Positions 52,808 to 62,778 of a DNA stretch of 64,000 bases are shown one piece after another. Within the stretch, counting starts at the first letter, position 1. Each line of letters begins with the position of its first letter. Both the position numbers and the translations under genes were made by a program. Under the pieces are notes generated by a model. The model saw only the letters and a list, made by a program, of their open reading frames with translations. It was not told the origin of the DNA and made no database searches. This DNA is from PFJX01 sp040757575 (GTDB lineage Bacteria > Pseudomonadota > Gammaproteobacteria > Burkholderiales > Thiobacillaceae). Location: contig JBFLXA010000003.1 of NCBI GenBank assembly GCA_040757575.1, forward strand, positions 1 through 64,000, read 5' to 3'.

Positions 52808-54037
52808 ATGACAAAGAAAAAAATCCTTCTGCCGGTCCTCATCCTGGCCCTGGGCGTGGGTGGCTTCATGGCCCTCAAGGCCAGCAAGCCCAAGCCCCCG
52901 CAAGTGCAGGCCAAGGAGCCGGTCTGGCGGGTGCAGGTGTTGAAGGCAGAACTGGTCACCGCCAGCCCGGTGGTGAGCCTGAATGGCCGGGTGGAAAGCC
53001 CGGACCAGACCCTGGCCGCTGCCCCCGGGGTGGGGCGCATTGCCCGGGTGGCGGTGCGGGAAGGCCAGACCGTCGCCCGGGGGGCCTTGCTGCTGGAAAT
53101 GGATGGCCGGGACTTTCTGCCCAAGGTGGAGCAGGCCCGGGGGCAGGTGAAGGAACTGGAAGCGGCCATCGCCAGCGAACACCTGCGCCATCGGGCGGAC
53201 CTGGATCAACTGGCCCAGGAACGGCGCCTGATGGAGTTCGCCGCTGCCGAGGTGGCCCGCTTCGAGCGTTTGCAGCAGGAGAATTTCTATTCCCAGGCGG
53301 CGGTGGACCAAAGCCGTTCCAGCCTGTCCCGGCAGGAAATGAGCGTCCGCAGCCGGGAACTGGCCATTGCCGACCATCAGGCCCGGCTGGCCCAGCTGGA
53401 AGCCCGTCTGGTGCAGGCCCGGGCAAATCTGGACCAGGCTGAACTGGCCTGGCAGCGTAGCCGGGTAGTGGCTCCCTTCGATGGTTTCGTGGCCCAGGTG
53501 GCCGTGGCGGCGGGGGACCAGGTGAACACCGGCCAGACCCTGATCAAGCTGTACCCCGCCGCCGGGCTGGAAGTGCGGGCCAAGTTGCCGGCCCCCTTGC
53601 AGGACGAGTTCCTGGCCGCCCTGAACCAGGGCCGCCGTCTGGACGCCCGGGCCCGGGTGGGAGACCAGGACCTGCTGTTCCGCCTCTCCCGGGTGGCCGG
53701 CGCGGCGGATGCCCGGGGCCTGGATGGTTTCTTCGCCCTGGCGGCCCCTACCCGGGCCCTGCGGCTGGGGGAACTGGTAAGCCTGAAAGTGGCCCGTGCC
53801 CCCCTGGAGGGGGTGGTCGTGGTGCCTTACGCCGCCCTCTTCGGTGGCAATCGGCTTTACCGGGTGGTGGACGGACGCTTGCAGGCCCTGGAGGTGGAAG
53901 TCCTGGGGGAGGCGGCGGCCAGCGCCGATGGCTCCCGCCTCCTGGTGCGCAGTCCGGGCATTGCCCAGGGAGACTCGATTCTCGTCACCCACCTGCCCAA
54001 TGCCCTCACCGGCCTGAAGGTCGAAGTGATCCGATGA
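52808..54037 (+). CDS. RND efflux periplasmic adaptor (membrane fusion protein)
   Basis: A 409-residue adaptor. The start at 52808 (MTKKKILLPVLILALGVGG) gives an N-terminal membrane anchor; an upstream ATG at 52751 is less likely. The first lipoyl half has RIARVAVREGQTVARGALLLEMD, then a long coiled-coil hairpin (about 100-215), then the second half VVAPFDGFVAQVAVAAGDQV. Beta-barrel and membrane-proximal parts follow. It links the inner-membrane pump 54060-57170 to an outer-membrane channel, which is not encoded here. Confidence 0.9.
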   Translation: MTKKKILLPVLILALGVGGFMALKASKPKPPQVQAKEPVWRVQVLKAELVTASPVVSLNGRVESPDQTLAAAPGVGRIARVAVREGQTVARGALLLEMDGRDFLPKVEQARGQVKELEAAIASEHLRHRADLDQLAQERRLMEFAAAEVARFERLQQENFYSQAAVDQSRSSLSRQEMSVRSRELAIADHQARLAQLEARLVQARANLDQAELAWQRSRVVAPFDGFVAQVAVAAGDQVNTGQTLIKLYPAAGLEVRAKLPAPLQDEFLAALNQGRRLDARARVGDQDLLFRLSRVAGAADARGLDGFFALAAPTRALRLGELVSLKVARAPLEGVVVVPYAALFGGNRLYRVVDGRLQALEVEVLGEAAASADGSRLLVRSPGIAQGDSILVTHLPNALTGLKVEVIR

Positions 54038-54059
54038 GGCCGATAGGCGGAGCCAGGAC

Positions 54060-57000
54060 ATGAACCGCCGGGACTTGCTGGGTACCTTCGTCCGCCACCC
54101 GGTGGCGGCCAATCTGTTCATGCTCATCCTGCTGCTGGCGGGGTTGTTTGCCCTGACCCGGCTGAACGTGCAGTTCTTCCCCAATTTCAGCCTGGACGTG
54201 GTCAGCGTGCGGGTGGAATGGCGGGGGGCGGCGGCCGAGGACGTGGAGGAGGGCATCACCACGCCTCTGGAACAGAAACTGAAGAGCGTTTCCGGCATCA
54301 AGACCCTTACCGCCACGTCCAGCCAGGGGGTGGCGTCCCTGTCCATCGAATTCAAGGAAGGCACGGACCCCATCACGGCGGTGGATGAGGTCAAGCAGGC
54401 CGTGGAACAGTTCCGCAACCTGCCCCAGGAAGCGGAAACCCCCGAAGTGGCCCGGGTGATCCGCTATGAGCCCATCGCCCGGGTGCTGCTCACCGGCGGC
54501 AGCCTGGCGGAACTGCGTCATCTGGCCCGCCAGTACGAGCGGGAACTGCTGGAACGGGGCGTGGACAAGGTGGACATCTTCGGCCTGCCGGAAGAGGAGG
54601 TGGCCATCACCCTGCCGGGCCGGGAACTGGAACGCCTTGGCCTGACCCTGGACCAGGTGGCCAGCCACCTGGCGGCCACCAATCGGGATCTGCCTGCCGG
54701 CACCCTGGGGGGGGAAGGCTACGGGGAAGTGGAACGGGAAGTACGGGGCGTGAACCTGCGCAAGGATCCCCGGGACTACGCCAGCCTGCCCCTGGTCACG
54801 GACAGCGGTACCCGGGTGGAACTGGGCCAGGTGGCAGACATCCGCCGGGCGGCCCGGGACAACAGCCTGTTCATCGAGGTGAACGGCCAGCCGGCCGTTG
54901 AACTAATGCTCAAGCGTGCGGAGACAGGCAACTCCCTGAAGGCGGCCAAGATCATGCAGGACTGGCTGACGGATGCCAGGCCCCGGTTGCCGGCCAATGT
55001 GCAGATCCAGACCTACGATGAGCAGTGGAGCCTGATCGACGACCGTATCAGTTTGCTGGTGAAGAATGGCGCCATGGGCCTGGTGATCGTGGTGCTGGTG
55101 CTGATGGTGTTTCTCAATGGCCGGGTCACCCTGTGGGTGGCCCTGGGCATACCCACCGCCTTCATGGCCACCCTGGCGGTGGTGTGGCTGGTGGGGGGCT
55201 CCATCAACATGATCAGCCTGTTCGCCCTGATCATGGCCCTGGGGGTCATTGTCGATGACGCCATCGTGGTTGGGGAGGACGCCTATGCCCACCACAAGAT
55301 GGGCGAAGCGCCCATGAACGCCTCGGAAGGTGGTGCAAGGCGCATGTTCTGGCCTGTGATCGCCTCCAGCCTCACCACTGTGGCGGCCTTCCTGCCCCTG
55401 ATGATGGTGTCCGGCCCCATGGGCAAGATATTGGGGGACATTCCCTTCATCATGATCTGTGTGCTGATTGCCTCGGTGATCGAGTGCTTTTTCATCCTGC
55501 CTGCCCATTTACGCAATGCCTTCGTCCACGACACCAGCCAGGTGTGGCCCATCCGGGCCCGGCTGGACGGGGCTTTCGACCGGTTCCGGGACGGGCCTTT
55601 CCGGCGGGCGGTGACCCTGGCGGTGGAGTACCGTGGCATCACCCTCAGCGTCGGCCTGATGATCCTCATCCTGGCTGTGGGCCTGCTGGCGGGGGGACGG
55701 GTGAAGTTCACCTTCTTCCCCACCCCGGAGCCGAACGTGGTCTACGCCAATGCCACCTTTGCCAGCGGTACGCCCCGGGCCCAGGTGGACGCATTCCTGG
55801 AAGAGTTGCGCAGCACCCTGGCGGCCACGGAGAAGGCCTACGGCGTCCAGGTGGTCAACCATTCCATCTTCCGCGCCGGCGCCCTGGCCGGGGAGCAGAA
55901 CCCCCGCCAGGGGGACCAGTTCGGTGGCGTTACCGTGGAACTGGTGCCCTCCGAGGACCGGGACGTGCGCACGGAGACCTTCGTCAAGGATTGGCAGGCC
56001 CGGGTGCGGGTGCCGGCCGGCATGGAGAATTTCGTCATCGTCCCCCGCCGCCAGGGGCCCCCCGGGGGGGATGTGGCCGTGCGCCTGACGGGCCAGGATG
56101 CCCATACCCTGAAGCAGGCGGCCCTGGACCTGCAAACCGCCCTGCGGGAAATCCAGGGGGTCTATGGCATCGAGGACGACATGCCCTATGGGCGGGAGCA
56201 GGTGGTGTTCAACCTGACTCCGGCGGGGGAAGCCCTGGGGCTCACCCTGGACGAGATTTCCCGGCAGTTGCGGGCCGCCCTGGACGGCCGCCTGGTGCAA
56301 CTGTTCCAGGATGGTCCAGAGGAAGTGGAAGTCCGGGTGCGTTTGCCCGCAGAAGAGCGGGCCAGCCTGGCCCTTCTGGAGCATATGACCGTGCGCACCC
56401 CCGCCGGTGACTGGGTACCCCTGGCCACCGTGGCCCGCTGGACCACCCGCCAGGGCTTCGAGGCCCTGCGCCACGCCGACGGGCAACTGGCGGTGGAAGT
56501 GACGGCCTCGGTGAACAGTGCCCAGGGCAATGCCAACGACATCCTTGCAGGCCTCTCGGAAAACACATTGCCAGACCTGGTGCGGCAGTACGGTATCCAT
56601 TGGTCCTTCGAGGGGAGGGCTGCGGACCAGCGGGAGACCATGGCCGACATGAAGACGGGCCTGATGCTGGGCCTGGCCCTGATCTACATCGTCCTGGCCT
56701 GGGTGTTCGGCCATTATGGCTGGCCCATCATCATCATGCTGGCCATCCCCTTCGGCCTGGTGGGGGCCATCACCGGCCACTGGCTCATGGGCATCGACCT
56801 CACCATCCTGTCCATGTTTGGCCTGTTCGGCCTGTCGGGCATCGTGGTGAACGATTCCATCGTCCTGGTAGAGTTCTACCGCCATCAACGGCAGCAGGGC
56901 CTGGCGGTCAAGGAGGCCCTCATCAACGCCGCCTGCCTGCGGCTGCGGGCCATCCTGCTGACGTCCCTGACCACCATCGGCGGCCTTTCCACCCTGATGA

Positions 57001-57170
57001 TGGAAACCTCCCTCCAGGCCCAGTTCCTCATTCCCATGGCCACCTCCATCACCTTCGGCCTGGCCTTCACCACGGTGCTGGCCCTGCTCTGGCTTCCCGC
57101 CATGCTGTCCTTCTATGAATCCCTCCACGTGCGGATCATGCGTGTGCTGGGGCGGCCGGCGACGGCCTGA
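54060..57170 (+). CDS. RND-family inner-membrane efflux transporter (AcrB/HAE1-like)
   Basis: A 1036-residue transporter with 12 helices in the usual 1+5+1+5 pattern and two large periplasmic loops. Features: NLFMLILLLAGLFALTRLNV with QFFPNFSLDVVSVRVEWRGA at the N-terminus, and the proton-relay Asp pair in LGVIVDDAIVVGEDAYAHH of helix 4. The second-half equivalent is GLSGIVVNDSIVLVEFY. It is driven by the proton gradient. Substrates are unknown. 22 bp separate it from the adaptor gene. Confidence 0.93.
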   Translation: MNRRDLLGTFVRHPVAANLFMLILLLAGLFALTRLNVQFFPNFSLDVVSVRVEWRGAAAEDVEEGITTPLEQKLKSVSGIKTLTATSSQGVASLSIEFKEGTDPITAVDEVKQAVEQFRNLPQEAETPEVARVIRYEPIARVLLTGGSLAELRHLARQYERELLERGVDKVDIFGLPEEEVAITLPGRELERLGLTLDQVASHLAATNRDLPAGTLGGEGYGEVEREVRGVNLRKDPRDYASLPLVTDSGTRVELGQVADIRRAARDNSLFIEVNGQPAVELMLKRAETGNSLKAAKIMQDWLTDARPRLPANVQIQTYDEQWSLIDDRISLLVKNGAMGLVIVVLVLMVFLNGRVTLWVALGIPTAFMATLAVVWLVGGSINMISLFALIMALGVIVDDAIVVGEDAYAHHKMGEAPMNASEGGARRMFWPVIASSLTTVAAFLPLMMVSGPMGKILGDIPFIMICVLIASVIECFFILPAHLRNAFVHDTSQVWPIRARLDGAFDRFRDGPFRRAVTLAVEYRGITLSVGLMILILAVGLLAGGRVKFTFFPTPEPNVVYANATFASGTPRAQVDAFLEELRSTLAATEKAYGVQVVNHSIFRAGALAGEQNPRQGDQFGGVTVELVPSEDRDVRTETFVKDWQARVRVPAGMENFVIVPRRQGPPGGDVAVRLTGQDAHTLKQAALDLQTALREIQGVYGIEDDMPYGREQVVFNLTPAGEALGLTLDEISRQLRAALDGRLVQLFQDGPEEVEVRVRLPAEERASLALLEHMTVRTPAGDWVPLATVARWTTRQGFEALRHADGQLAVEVTASVNSAQGNANDILAGLSENTLPDLVRQYGIHWSFEGRAADQRETMADMKTGLMLGLALIYIVLAWVFGHYGWPIIIMLAIPFGLVGAITGHWLMGIDLTILSMFGLFGLSGIVVNDSIVLVEFYRHQRQQGLAVKEALINAACLRLRAILLTSLTTIGGLSTLMMETSLQAQFLIPMATSITFGLAFTTVLALLWLPAMLSFYESLHVRIMRVLGRPATA

Positions 57171-57260
57171 GAGCGGCCAGGTTTTCAGGCCTTGACCAGG
57201 TACCTCATCGGGGCTTCGGGAACGGGTCTGTAGCCCGGAGAAGCGTATCTTGTCAGCAGT

Positions 57261-59459
57261 TCAGGCTGGCTTGCCCAGGTAGTAGCCTTGGGCGTGGGAG
57301 AAGCCCAGACGGATGGTCTTGTCCAGCAGTTCCCGGGTCTCGATACCTTCGGCCACCAGGTCGTAGCCAGCGGTGATGACCATGCGGGCGATTTCTTCCA
57401 GCATGAGTTTCTGTTTGTCGGTGCCGTTGTCCAGCAGGCGGACCAGGGAGATGTCGAACTTCACCAGGTCCACGGGCATGGAAGACAGGTAACGCAGGGA
57501 GGAATAGCCGCTGCCGAAATCGTCCAGGGCCACCAGGGCTCCCGCCTCCCGGAGTTTCTGGATGTTCGCGGAGGCGGTTTCCAACTGGGTGATGAGTGCG
57601 GTTTCGGTGATTTCCACCACGATCTTGCGGCCTGTCTCTGCGGCAAGCAGGGCCAGCATGGTGTCCATGACCCGGGCGTTGACGATGCCCTGGGCGGACA
57701 GGTTGATGGATACACCCTGCCCGGCCGGGAGGCGTCCATTGTCCATGTCCCGGTTGATGGCCCGGATTATGGCCAGGTCGAATTCCGCGTCCAGGTTACG
57801 GTCCTGGACGATTGGAAAAATGTCTCCGGGGTAGACCAGTTCATTCTCGAAGCGGATGCGGGTGAGGGCCTCGGCGTAGTCGTGCTGCATCATGGGCAGG
57901 CGCACCACCGGCTGGTAGACCATTTCGATGTATTCCGGCTCTTGCAGGGCCTGGAATACTGCGTTGATGGAGCGGCTGGCCACCAGGGCTTCCGCGCTGC
58001 CTATTTCCCGGGTGTAGAACATGATCTTCTGCCCGCCGGGCCGTTTCGCTGCGTACATGGCCAGATCTGCCCGCTTTTGCAGCTCTGTAAGTGGGATACG
58101 GCTGTCGTCGGCGGCGGGCAGATCGGACAGAGCTACGCCGATGCTGATGGTCACCGGTTCGCTGAGGCCATACTGACGGAAGTCGTGGCCCAGCACCTGC
58201 TCCAGGCAGCGCTCCGCAACCAGGCGGGCCTGGTGGGCGTCAGTGTCTCCTAGGACAGTCGCGAATTCATCTCCGCCGATGCGGTATAACCGGTCATCCG
58301 CCCGCAAGGCCCGTTGCAGGCATATGGAGATGGACTGGATGACTGCGTCACCCACATTGTGGCCATAGGTGTCATTTATGGCCTTGAAATGGTCGCAATC
58401 GAACAGGATCAAGGCCACTTCCCCCAGGCGCCGGTCGCGCACGCTCTCATGCCAGTCCTCGTCGAAGGCCCTGCGGTTGAAAGCCCCGGTCAGGGCGTCA
58501 TGTCGGGCCTGTTCGAAGAAGCTCTGGCTGGTTTCTTCCAGGTTCTGGTGCATGTCCGCCAGGCGGTTCTGGTATTCATCGAGAGAGCGGCGCACGTTTT
58601 CCAGCTCCAGGACGGGCAGGCTGGGGGGGCGTTGTTCCCTTATCTTGACGTTGGGATCCCGGAGGGCATCGATTTCTGCGGAGAGGCTGCGCAGGGGGTT
58701 AACCACCAGGCGATTCAGCAGCAGCGTGGCGGTCAACAGGGTGAGCAACATCGCAATGGCCAGGCGGGGCAGGCTGTTTTCCAGAAGACGCTGGAATTCC
58801 AGCAATTCCGGATTGGGCTGGGCTTCGATTTTTAGGAAATCCAGCGTGCGGCTCGCCTCCACGGCATGCTCCGGGTCCAGGCTCACCTTCAAGGTGGAGA
58901 GATCAGCGTACCGGTAGGCCCGGGCATGGGTCAGTTCCACCAGCAGATCGAACTTCAGCCCCAGGTAGCCCAACAGCACCATGTTGCCCGGATCGGCGTG
59001 GACGGGCACAAAATGGTAGAAATGGTCATGACCCGCCTCACGTTTAAGCAGGCTGAGGGGGGCGGGGCCGGGCAGGGTGTCGGGCATGGGGTCTGGACTG
59101 TTGGCACCCTGGAGGATGTGCCCGTCCTTGTCGTAGAGGGCGACGCTGTCCACAGAAGGCGGAACTAGGCCAACGTCCCGCACACGATTGTCCCGCCAAA
59201 GGGTGTAGTACTCGGGGAACACCAGTTGTTGCCGCGTTTCGTCCCATTTCGACAGGCCTTCTGCCGTGTTATGCATGCGCGTAAGGATGGCCTGAACAGC
59301 TTCTTCCAGCTCGGTATTGGCGGCCACCACTTCATGGGTGTGGAGCGCCTGGGATGTCTGGTCAATTTCTCTCCACAGGTAGCCCCCCAGCAGCGCCAGC
59401 AACATCGTCGATATCGCCAGGTACAGGATGGCCAGGCGGCCGATGCTCAAAGGCTTCAT
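57261..59459 (-). CDS. CHASE4-GGDEF-EAL c-di-GMP signalling protein
   Basis: A 732-residue membrane protein. Helix 1 (about 8-28) and helix 2 (about 235-255) enclose a periplasmic CHASE4-like sensor (AEGLSKWDETRQQLVFPEYY). A HAMP-like linker leads to GGDEF at about 320-475: FDCDHFKAINDTYGHN and RIGGDEF, with RADD as a candidate inhibitory site. The EAL domain (about 490-730) keeps the catalytic set: EALTR, INLSAQG, VEITETALI, DDFGSGYSSLRYL, VAEGIETRE and AQGYYLGKP. Both activities could be present; which dominates cannot be told. Confidence 0.9.
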   Translation of the reverse strand: MKPLSIGRLAILYLAISTMLLALLGGYLWREIDQTSQALHTHEVVAANTELEEAVQAILTRMHNTAEGLSKWDETRQQLVFPEYYTLWRDNRVRDVGLVPPSVDSVALYDKDGHILQGANSPDPMPDTLPGPAPLSLLKREAGHDHFYHFVPVHADPGNMVLLGYLGLKFDLLVELTHARAYRYADLSTLKVSLDPEHAVEASRTLDFLKIEAQPNPELLEFQRLLENSLPRLAIAMLLTLLTATLLLNRLVVNPLRSLSAEIDALRDPNVKIREQRPPSLPVLELENVRRSLDEYQNRLADMHQNLEETSQSFFEQARHDALTGAFNRRAFDEDWHESVRDRRLGEVALILFDCDHFKAINDTYGHNVGDAVIQSISICLQRALRADDRLYRIGGDEFATVLGDTDAHQARLVAERCLEQVLGHDFRQYGLSEPVTISIGVALSDLPAADDSRIPLTELQKRADLAMYAAKRPGGQKIMFYTREIGSAEALVASRSINAVFQALQEPEYIEMVYQPVVRLPMMQHDYAEALTRIRFENELVYPGDIFPIVQDRNLDAEFDLAIIRAINRDMDNGRLPAGQGVSINLSAQGIVNARVMDTMLALLAAETGRKIVVEITETALITQLETASANIQKLREAGALVALDDFGSGYSSLRYLSSMPVDLVKFDISLVRLLDNGTDKQKLMLEEIARMVITAGYDLVAEGIETRELLDKTIRLGFSHAQGYYLGKPA

Positions 59460-59490
59460 GGGATACGGGGTATGTTCGGTCGGGGAGTGC

Positions 59491-60342
59491 TCAGGGCAGT
59501 TTCATTTCATTGAGGAATTCGTCGACCAGATCGAACTCGTGCTGACCGTCCATGAAATGGTTTGCTCCTGGGATGATGATCACTCTGGCCGGGGTCTTTT
59601 TCAGCCGGTCCACCCAGTCGGCCCCCAGGCGGTCATCCTTGCCGCCCATGATCATGGTGACGGGCAGATTCGCCTTGCGCACAGCCGTGAGTATCTTGTC
59701 CGGGCCCCATTCCAGATAGCTCAGCAGGCTTTCCCGGGTGGCGTGGAAACGCTGGCAAAAGGAAAACTGGTGTTCGATGGTCTTGCGCTTATCCTCCTGG
59801 ACTGCTTTGCGCAAATCGCGCACCAGCCCGGCGCGGGCGGGTTCACCAATTTTGAGACGCCCTTCGACGATGCTGATGCCGATGAGTTTCTTGACCCTGC
59901 TGTCGGGGTAACTCGACAGATAGGCCAGGTTGTAGATGTTGCCGATGCTGTGGCCGGCAAGAATGATCTGGCGGACCTGTCGTGCGGACAGCCATTTCAC
60001 CCAGGCATTCAGCTCTTCCGCCCCCTGGGCCACTGTATGGGTATGGATGGCTTCGCAGGCAACGCTCTGGCCACGGTGGGGAATACCCAGGCTTAGGGTG
60101 GGAGCCAGGACGGTGTAGCCCTCGTCGGACAGGGCTTCCACCAGCCGGTGGATGGTGGGGAAGTTATGGGTCTGCAGGAACCCGTGTAACAGAAGGACGG
60201 CAGGCTTGGCAGGGTCGCCGGTGCGGAATTCCCCCTGGGCCACAATCTTGTTGGGCAGGGTGAGATGCACAATTTCTGCCCTGACCGGGGTTCCAGCCAG
60301 GACCAACAGCCCAAAAAGCAATACGCGCGAGCAAAAACCCAT
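59491..60342 (-). CDS. Exported alpha/beta hydrolase
   Basis: A 283-residue protein with a signal peptide (MGFCSRVLLFGLLVLAGTPVRAE). Core motifs: LLLHGFLQTHNF oxyanion region, the nucleophile elbow ILAGHSIGNIYN (Ser near 135), and a C-terminal GANHFMDG His. MIMGGKDDRLGADW holds a likely catalytic Asp. Substrate unknown; a periplasmic esterase or peptidase-like role is possible. Its 5' end is within 50 bp of the divergent dinG. Confidence 0.82.
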   Translation of the reverse strand: MGFCSRVLLFGLLVLAGTPVRAEIVHLTLPNKIVAQGEFRTGDPAKPAVLLLHGFLQTHNFPTIHRLVEALSDEGYTVLAPTLSLGIPHRGQSVACEAIHTHTVAQGAEELNAWVKWLSARQVRQIILAGHSIGNIYNLAYLSSYPDSRVKKLIGISIVEGRLKIGEPARAGLVRDLRKAVQEDKRKTIEHQFSFCQRFHATRESLLSYLEWGPDKILTAVRKANLPVTMIMGGKDDRLGADWVDRLKKTPARVIIIPGANHFMDGQHEFDLVDEFLNEMKLP

Positions 60343-60387
60343 CTCCGTCTCCTAACGCATCTCACCCAGCCCGCATACACTCTCGCC

Positions 60388-62319
60388 ATGCAGCTGGACG
60401 ACTATTTTTCTGACCAGGGCGCCCTGGCCCGGGTGATTCCCCATTATCGGCACCGAACCCAGCAACTTGAGATGGGGCGGTCGATCCTGTCTGCCCTCGA
60501 GGACCGGGAGAGGCTGGTGGTGGAGGCGGGCACGGGCACCGGCAAGACCCTGGCCTACCTGGTGCCCATCCTGCTTTTTGGTGGCAAGGTGATCCTTTCC
60601 ACGGGCACCAAGACCCTCCAGGACCAACTCTTCCAGCGGGACATCCCCGCCGTGCGGGAGGCTCTGGCCCGGCCCATCACCGTGGCCCTGTTGAAGGGGC
60701 GGGCCAACTACGTGTGCCCCTATCACCTGGAGCGGGGCCTGATGGAGGCCCGCCTTAAGAGTCCGGAAGAAGCCCGCCATCTCCAGCACATCGCCCGCTT
60801 TGCCGCCCTCACCGACAGCGGCGACCGCATGGCCTGCGCCGACGTGCCGGAGGATTCCGCCGCCTGGTCCTGGGCCACTTCCACCCGGGACAACTGCCTG
60901 GGCAGCGAATGCCCCCACCACAAGGGCTGCTTTGTCCTGAAGGCCCGCAAGAAGGCCCTGGAAGCAGATCTGGTGGTGGTGAACCATCACCTGTTCTTTG
61001 CCGATGTCTGGCTCAAGGACGAGGGGGCCGGGGAGTTGCTGCCCGCGAGCAACGCCGTGGTGTTCGACGAGGCCCATCAACTGCCCCAGACCGCCAGCCT
61101 GTTCTTCGGCGAGACGGTCACCACCGGCATCCTGGTGGATCTGTGCCGGGACACCCGGGTGGAAGGGGCCCGGGCGGCGCCGGATTTCATCGACCTGCCG
61201 GTGGCGGCCGGGGACCTGGAAACCGCCGCCCGCCAGGTGCGCATGACCCTGGGGCCCGCCCTGGCCCGCCTGCCGGCGGCCAAGGCCACGGAAAAGAGCG
61301 ATTTCCGCAGTGCCCTGGAGCTGCTGACCCAGCGGCTGGCGAAGCTGGATGCTCTGCTGGAATCCCAGGCGGAACGGGATGAGGCCCTGCAACGCCTGCA
61401 CGAGCGTTGCCGGGAAGCGGCCGGCATGCTGGAACGCTGGCTCTCGCCCCTGGTGGATGCGGGCACGGTGCGCTGGCTGGAGGCCACGGCCCATTCGGTG
61501 CTGTTCCACGCCACTCCCCTGGATGCGGGTGAGATTTTCGCCCGCCAGATCGAGGCGGACCCCCGGGCCTGGATATTCACCTCCGCCACCCTGTCGGTGC
61601 GGGGGGATTTCGGCCATTACCTGGACCAGATCGGCCTGCCCCAGGCCCGCACCGGGGTCTGGGACAGTCCCTTCGACTATGGTAGCCAGGCCCTGTTGTA
61701 CGTGCCACAGGGCATGCCGGACCCCAATACCCCGGACTACACCGAAGCGGTGGTGGAAGCGGCCTGGCCCGTGCTCCAGGCCAGCGGCGGCCGGGCCTTC
61801 CTGCTCTTTACCAGCCTGCGGGCCATGAACCAGGCCCATCGCCTGCTCCAGGACCGCATGCTGGCGGCGGATTGCCATTACCCCCTGCTGATCCAGGGCG
61901 AGAAAAGCCGTAGCGAACTGCTGGATGACTTTCGCGCCCTGGGCAATGCGGTGTTGCTGGGCAGCCAGAGCTTCTGGGAAGGGGTAGACGTGGCCGGAGA
62001 GGCTCTTTCCCTGGTGGTCATCGACCGGCTGCCGTTCCAGCCCCCGGACGACCCGGTGCTGGCCGCCCGGGTGGATGCCCTGAAACGGGCGGGCAAGAAC
62101 CCCTTCTTCGATTACCAGCTGCCCCATGCGGTCATCAGCCTGAAGCAGGGGGCCGGCCGGCTCATCCGTCGGGAAACGGACCGGGGCGTGCTGATGATCT
62201 GCGACCCCCGGCTGGTGGACAAACCCTATGGCCGGCGTATCTGGCAGGCCCTGCCCCCCATGCGCCGCAGCCGCAAGCTGGAGGATGCGGTGGGGTTCTT
62301 CAGCCCGGAGCAGTCTTGA
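60388..62319 (+). CDS. DinG/YoaA-family ATP-dependent DNA helicase
   Basis: A 643-residue superfamily 2 XPD-like helicase. The start at 60388 (MQLDDYFSDQGALARVIPHY) fits; a longer in-frame start at 60265 overlaps the hydrolase. Motif I is EAGTGTGKTLAYLVP, the DEAH box is VVFDEAHQLPQ, and later motifs are FTSATLSVRG, LLGSQSFWEGVDV and KQGAGRLIRRETDRGVL. Cysteines for a 4Fe-4S cluster lie at about 112-200 (YVCPYHLERG; CLGSECPHHKGC). Most like YoaA by length. Role in repair of stalled forks is expected. Confidence 0.9.
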   Translation: MQLDDYFSDQGALARVIPHYRHRTQQLEMGRSILSALEDRERLVVEAGTGTGKTLAYLVPILLFGGKVILSTGTKTLQDQLFQRDIPAVREALARPITVALLKGRANYVCPYHLERGLMEARLKSPEEARHLQHIARFAALTDSGDRMACADVPEDSAAWSWATSTRDNCLGSECPHHKGCFVLKARKKALEADLVVVNHHLFFADVWLKDEGAGELLPASNAVVFDEAHQLPQTASLFFGETVTTGILVDLCRDTRVEGARAAPDFIDLPVAAGDLETAARQVRMTLGPALARLPAAKATEKSDFRSALELLTQRLAKLDALLESQAERDEALQRLHERCREAAGMLERWLSPLVDAGTVRWLEATAHSVLFHATPLDAGEIFARQIEADPRAWIFTSATLSVRGDFGHYLDQIGLPQARTGVWDSPFDYGSQALLYVPQGMPDPNTPDYTEAVVEAAWPVLQASGGRAFLLFTSLRAMNQAHRLLQDRMLAADCHYPLLIQGEKSRSELLDDFRALGNAVLLGSQSFWEGVDVAGEALSLVVIDRLPFQPPDDPVLAARVDALKRAGKNPFFDYQLPHAVISLKQGAGRLIRRETDRGVLMICDPRLVDKPYGRRIWQALPPMRRSRKLEDAVGFFSPEQS

Positions 62320-62320
62320 G

Positions 62321-62713
62321 ATGAAAGGCCGGGTTCTGCTCCTGGGTCTGGCCCTGGCATCCGCATGCTCGCCTGCCCGGTCCGCATCGGGGGTCATGCT
62401 GGTCTTGCAGCAATCCCCCGTGGCCGGCTTCCAGCATCATGCCGGTCCGGCCCTGTTCCCCTTGATGCAGGTCGGTGATGTGCTGACACTGGAACGGGAG
62501 CCGGACAACCCCTACGACCCCCGGGCGGTAAGGGTCCTGTGGCGGGGCAGCCAGATCGGCTACGCCCCCCGGGCCGATAACGCCGATCTGGCGAGATTCA
62601 TGGACAAGGGCACTCCGGTGGAAGGCCGCATCCTCCACTTGCAATCCTCCCGGGACCCCTGGAAGCGGGTGCTGATGGAGATCGTCATCGTGGAAGAGAC
62701 GACAAAGCCCTGA
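62321..62713 (+). CDS. Exported HIRAN-domain protein
   Basis: A 130-residue protein. The start at 62321 follows the dinG stop by 1 bp and has a GGAG site. Residues 1-22 look like a signal peptide, with a possible lipobox ASAC. The HIRAN domain spans about 30-125: QQSPVAGFQHHAGPAL, VGDVLTLEREPDNPYDPRAV and IGYAPRADNADLARFMD. HIRAN is best known as a DNA-end-binding module in HLTF-type helicases, so an exported form is curious. Function unknown. Confidence 0.8.
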   Translation: MKGRVLLLGLALASACSPARSASGVMLVLQQSPVAGFQHHAGPALFPLMQVGDVLTLEREPDNPYDPRAVRVLWRGSQIGYAPRADNADLARFMDKGTPVEGRILHLQSSRDPWKRVLMEIVIVEETTKP

Positions 62714-62741
62714 GCCCCCTCCGGTAGAATTCCCGCCCAGC

Positions 62742-62771
62742 ACATCCCATTCCCCATCCCCCATCCCCCAA
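62742..62771. repeat. C-rich low-complexity tract before tsaB
   Basis: A run of CCCATTCCCCATCCCCCATC type just upstream of tsaB. It has the same character as the tract before flgF (26408-26440) and is likely a dispersed repeat of this genome. It leaves little room for a normal ribosome site. Confidence 0.6.
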
Positions 62772-62778
62772 ACACCCC

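Noticed and set aside
55509..57128. 539-residue minus-strand open frame opposite the RND pump
   Set aside because: Antisense shadow of the strongly supported efflux transporter gene; composition is His/Gln/Gly-rich without motifs.
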